Made by a program: the position numbers and the translations under genes. The notes beneath the pieces were generated by a model, which was not told the origin of the DNA, searched no databases, and saw only the letters and a program-made list of their open reading frames with translations. Below, piece after piece: positions 61,605-64,000 of a DNA stretch of 64,000 nucleotides. Numbering within the stretch: position 1 is the first letter of the stretch; each line of letters opens with the position of its first letter. Source of the stretch: Actinoplanes sandaracinus (GTDB lineage: Bacteria; Actinomycetota; Actinomycetes; Mycobacteriales; Micromonosporaceae). The stretch covers positions 1-64,000 of the forward strand of contig NZ_JASCTH010000001.1 in assembly GCF_030009775.1 (NCBI RefSeq). Direction: 5' to 3'.

Positions 61605-62750
61605 ATGGCGGGTATCCGCGTGCAGAAAGTCGCGATTGTCGGGGCCTCCCTGGCAGGCCTCGCCGCCGCGCGCGCCCTTCGCCGACAGTCCTTCGCCGGC
61701 GAGATCATCGCCATCGGCGCCGAGCGGCACCAGCCGTACGACCGCCCACCGCTCTCGAAGGAATTCCTGACCGGCGCCTACACCGAAGCGGATCTCGCCC
61801 TCGGCCACGACGACGATCTCGGGGTCGTCTGGCGGCTGGGCGTCGCGGCGACCCGCCTGGACCCGCGCGGCGGCAGCGTCCATCTCGCCGACGGCGAGGA
61901 GATCCGGGCCGACGGGGTGGTCATCGCCACCGGGGCGAGGGCTCGCCCGGTGGAGCATGCCGGGGTGCACACCCTGCGCACGCTGGACGACGCGATCGCC
62001 CTGCGCGACGACCTGCGACGGGGCGGCCGGCTGGTGGTCATCGGCGCCGGCTTCATCGGCGCGGAGGTGGCTTCCAGCGCCCGGTCGCTCGGCCTCGACG
62101 TCACCGTCGTGGAGTCGCTCCCCACCCCGCTCGCCGGCCCGCTCGGCCCCGAGATGGGTGCGGTCTGCGCCGCGCTGCACGGCGACCACGGCGTACGGCT
62201 GCTGACCGGAGTACCCGTGACCACCGTGACCGGTTCAGATCACGTCGAGGCGGTCGAACTCGCCGACGGCACCCGGTTGCCGGCCGACGTGGTGGTCGCC
62301 GGGATCGGCGCCGTGCCCAACGTGGAGTGGCTGGCCGGCTCCGGGCTGGAGATCTCCGGCGGGGTGGTGACCGACGCGAACGGCGCGACCGGCCTGCCCG
62401 CGGTCGTCGCGACCGGCGACTGCGCGTCCCGCGACGGCGTCCGCTCCGAGCACTGGACCCACGCCGTGGAGCATCCCGCGACCGCTGTGGCGACGCTGCT
62501 CGGCACCGGCGCCGGGCGGCCGCCCAAAGCGCCGTATTTCTGGTCCGACCAGTACGGCGTGCGGATCCAGTTCGCCGGCCGGCGCGAGCCGGGCGACACC
62601 GTCCGGATCGTCGAGGGCGACCCGGAGCAGCGCAGTTTCCTGGCCGTCTACGAGCGCGGCGGCCTGACGACCGCCGTGCTCGGCATGAGCCGGCCGAAAT
62701 CGTTCACCCGGTGGCGGCGCCAGCTGCGCGCCGCGCCTCAGGAGGCTTGA
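61605..62750 (+). CDS. NAD(P)H:ferredoxin reductase (putidaredoxin-reductase-like)
   Basis: 381 residues from ATG 61605; GTG 61620 is an alternative because an operator-like site abuts the ATG. FAD site [18 protein letters not shown], the Arg-rich [13 protein letters not shown] segment, NAD site [17 protein letters not shown], and VVATGDCAS for the second FAD contact. It would pass electrons from NAD(P)H to the small Rieske ferredoxin whose start overlaps its stop, and on to the Rieske demethylase on the other strand. Confidence 0.9.
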   Translation: MAGIRVQKVAIVGASLAGLAAARALRRQSFAGEIIAIGAERHQPYDRPPLSKEFLTGAYTEADLALGHDDDLGVVWRLGVAATRLDPRGGSVHLADGEEIRADGVVIATGARARPVEHAGVHTLRTLDDAIALRDDLRRGGRLVVIGAGFIGAEVASSARSLGLDVTVVESLPTPLAGPLGPEMGAVCAALHGDHGVRLLTGVPVTTVTGSDHVEAVELADGTRLPADVVVAGIGAVPNVEWLAGSGLEISGGVVTDANGATGLPAVVATGDCASRDGVRSEHWTHAVEHPATAVATLLGTGAGRPPKAPYFWSDQYGVRIQFAGRREPGDTVRIVEGDPEQRSFLAVYERGGLTTAVLGMSRPKSFTRWRRQLRAAPQEA

Positions 62751-63091
62751 TGTTGCGGCCGGTCTGCCCGCTCAGCGCGATACCCTCCGGCGAGGCGTAC
62801 CGGTGGGACACCGACCCGCCCGTGGCGATCTTCCACACCGAGGACGGCGAGATCTTCGCCATCGACGACACCTGCACCCACCAGGACGCCTCACTCGCCG
62901 ACGGCTGGCTGGAGGGCTGCGAGGTGGAGTGCCCGTTGCACGCCTCCCGTTTCGACCTGCGGACCGGCCGGGCCGACGCTCCCCCGGCGAAGAAGCCGGT
63001 CCGCACCCACCGGGTCGAGGTGACCGGCGGCGTCGTGCACGTCGAACTCTCCGAGGACCCCGCCGATCTCCCACCCGGAGCCAAGCCATGA
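62750..63091 (+). CDS. Small Rieske-type ferredoxin
   Basis: 113 residues from ATG 62750, overlapping the reductase stop by one base, with AGGAGG just upstream. The cluster ligands are in [14 protein letters not shown] (Cys, His) and [15 protein letters not shown] (Cys, His), a standard stand-alone Rieske ferredoxin. It most likely shuttles electrons to the betaine demethylase. It overlaps the next gene start by four bases (ATGA). Confidence 0.92.
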   Translation: MLRPVCPLSAIPSGEAYRWDTDPPVAIFHTEDGEIFAIDDTCTHQDASLADGWLEGCEVECPLHASRFDLRTGRADAPPAKKPVRTHRVEVTGGVVHVELSEDPADLPPGAKP

Positions 63092-64000
63092 CCCAGTACG
63101 ACTTCGTGATCGTCGGCGGCGGTTCGGCGGGATCCGCGCTCGCCAACCGGTTGTCGGCCGACCCGGCCACCAAGGTCCTGGTGCTGGAGGCGGGCCGCCC
63201 CGACTACCCGTGGGACGTCTTCATCCACATGCCGGCGGCGTTGACGTTCCCGATCGGCAGCCGTTTCTACGACTGGAAGTACGAGTCGGAGCCCGAGCCG
63301 CACATGTTCGGCCGGCGCATCTACCACGCCCGCGGCAAGGTCCTCGGCGGCTCCAGCAGCATCAACGGCATGATCTTCCAGCGCGGCAACCCCCTCGACT
63401 ACGAGCGGTGGGCCGCCGACCCCGGCATGGAGCAGTGGGACTACGCGCACTGCCTGCCGTACTTCAACAAGATGGAGTCGTGCCTGGCCGCCGACCCGGA
63501 CGACCCGTTCCGGGGTCACGACGGGCCGCTGACGCTGGAACGCGGACCGGGCACCAACCCGCTCTTCCAGGCCATGCTGAAGGCGAGCGAGCAGGCCGGC
63601 TATCCGCCCACCGACGACGTCAACGGCCACCGACAGGAGGGTTTCGCCCTCTTCGACCGCAACATCCGCCGGGGCCGGCGTCTCTCCGCGGCACGCGCCT
63701 ACCTGCACCCGGTGAAGACGAGACCCAATCTGACGGTACGGACCAGAGCACTCGTCACCAGGGTCCTCTTCCACGGCGAGCGGGCCGTCGGCGTCGAGTA
63801 CTCGACCAGCAGGGGCGGTGCTCCCCGGCGGGTCTACGCGGGTGAGGTGGTCCTCTGCGGCGGGGCGATCAACACTCCCCAGGTGCTGCAGCTCTCCGGG
63901 GTGGGCAACGCCGCCGAGCTCGCCGCCCTTGGCATCGACCCGGTCCACGATCTGCCCGGCGTGGGCGAGAACCTGCAGGACCATCTGGAGGTGTACGTCC
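63088..64000 (+). CDS. betA: GMC oxidoreductase, probable choline dehydrogenase, cut by window end
   Basis: 304 residues are visible and the frame is still open at the last base; full members have ~530-560. FAD fold [23 protein letters not shown] signature 1 [21 protein letters not shown] (~80-100), and [19 protein letters not shown] (signature 2, ~251-269). The sequence matches the choline/alcohol dehydrogenase branch. Together with the upstream genes it would oxidise choline toward betaine; another alcohol substrate is possible. Fourth element of the betaine cluster. Confidence 0.9.
   Translation, partial: MTQYDFVIVGGGSAGSALANRLSADPATKVLVLEAGRPDYPWDVFIHMPAALTFPIGSRFYDWKYESEPEPHMFGRRIYHARGKVLGGSSSINGMIFQRGNPLDYERWAADPGMEQWDYAHCLPYFNKMESCLAADPDDPFRGHDGPLTLERGPGTNPLFQAMLKASEQAGYPPTDDVNGHRQEGFALFDRNIRRGRRLSAARAYLHPVKTRPNLTVRTRALVTRVLFHGERAVGVEYSTSRGGAPRRVYAGEVVLCGGAINTPQVLQLSGVGNAAELAALGIDPVHDLPGVGENLQDHLEVYV

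Overview
The window is GC-rich DNA with GTG/TTG starts, many 4-base start/stop overlaps and actinobacterial families throughout (IclR, tandem TetR, SARP remnant, ECF sigma/anti-sigma pairs, HisKA_3 kinases with LuxR-type partners, PcaD-PcaC fusion, Lcp). It fits a filamentous actinomycete, probably Micromonosporaceae (Actinoplanes-like). That placement is inferred from gene content and was not tested.

Bases 1 to about 13,700 are accessory DNA. They hold the tail of an IS3 transposase, decayed XRE and IS110 genes, several dispersed non-coding repeats, a tRNA-Thr 3' fragment beside a tyrosine recombinase (a likely attachment site), and small unknown or conflict-type genes (SUKH/SMI1, nucleotidyltransferase, cold-shock-like). 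The centrepiece is a 1,270-residue STAND-type ATPase whose C-terminal half is about 18 very similar TPR-like repeats. It is bracketed by two ~190-bp direct repeats and is divergent from a 46-residue putative membrane peptide.

From 13.8 to 39.5 kb the layout is chromosome-like. In order: an ECF sigma/membrane partner pair; a protocatechuate operon (pcaH-G-B-DC) divergent from an IclR regulator that is followed by pobA, with near-identical palindromes before both transcription units; a holin-like gene and a nucleotidyltransferase; a quinone-reductase-like flavoprotein; two kinase/regulator pairs; a DUF418 protein; a secreted pectinesterase; a membrane protein with a dihydroorotate-dehydrogenase-like head; an FAD monooxygenase; a DCC/DUF5819/HTTM membrane redox triad; a DUF4153-type membrane protein; a SARP/PLAT gene-fragment junction; a second sigma/partner pair; and a CPBP protease.

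From 39.6 to 47.1 kb lies a surface-fibre locus: a SipW-type signal peptidase, two TasA/CalY-like substrates, a second SipW-type peptidase fused to a substrate-like domain, and a 1,169-residue protein with about five LamG-type domains. This is the strongest candidate here for an undescribed system.

From 47.1 to 51.5 kb is a uronate module (4-OT-like tautomerase, SSS symporter, KduI, KduD, IclR) with a recurring 15-base operator-like motif. Next come a Tat-exported Lcp-type oxygenase beside a double-TetR regulator and a TctABC transporter. The last 7 kb encode glycine-betaine/choline breakdown: Rieske demethylase, dimethylglycine dehydrogenase, IclR regulator, ferredoxin reductase, small Rieske ferredoxin, and a choline-dehydrogenase-like GMC enzyme cut by the window end. 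Together these would take choline through betaine and dimethylglycine to sarcosine.
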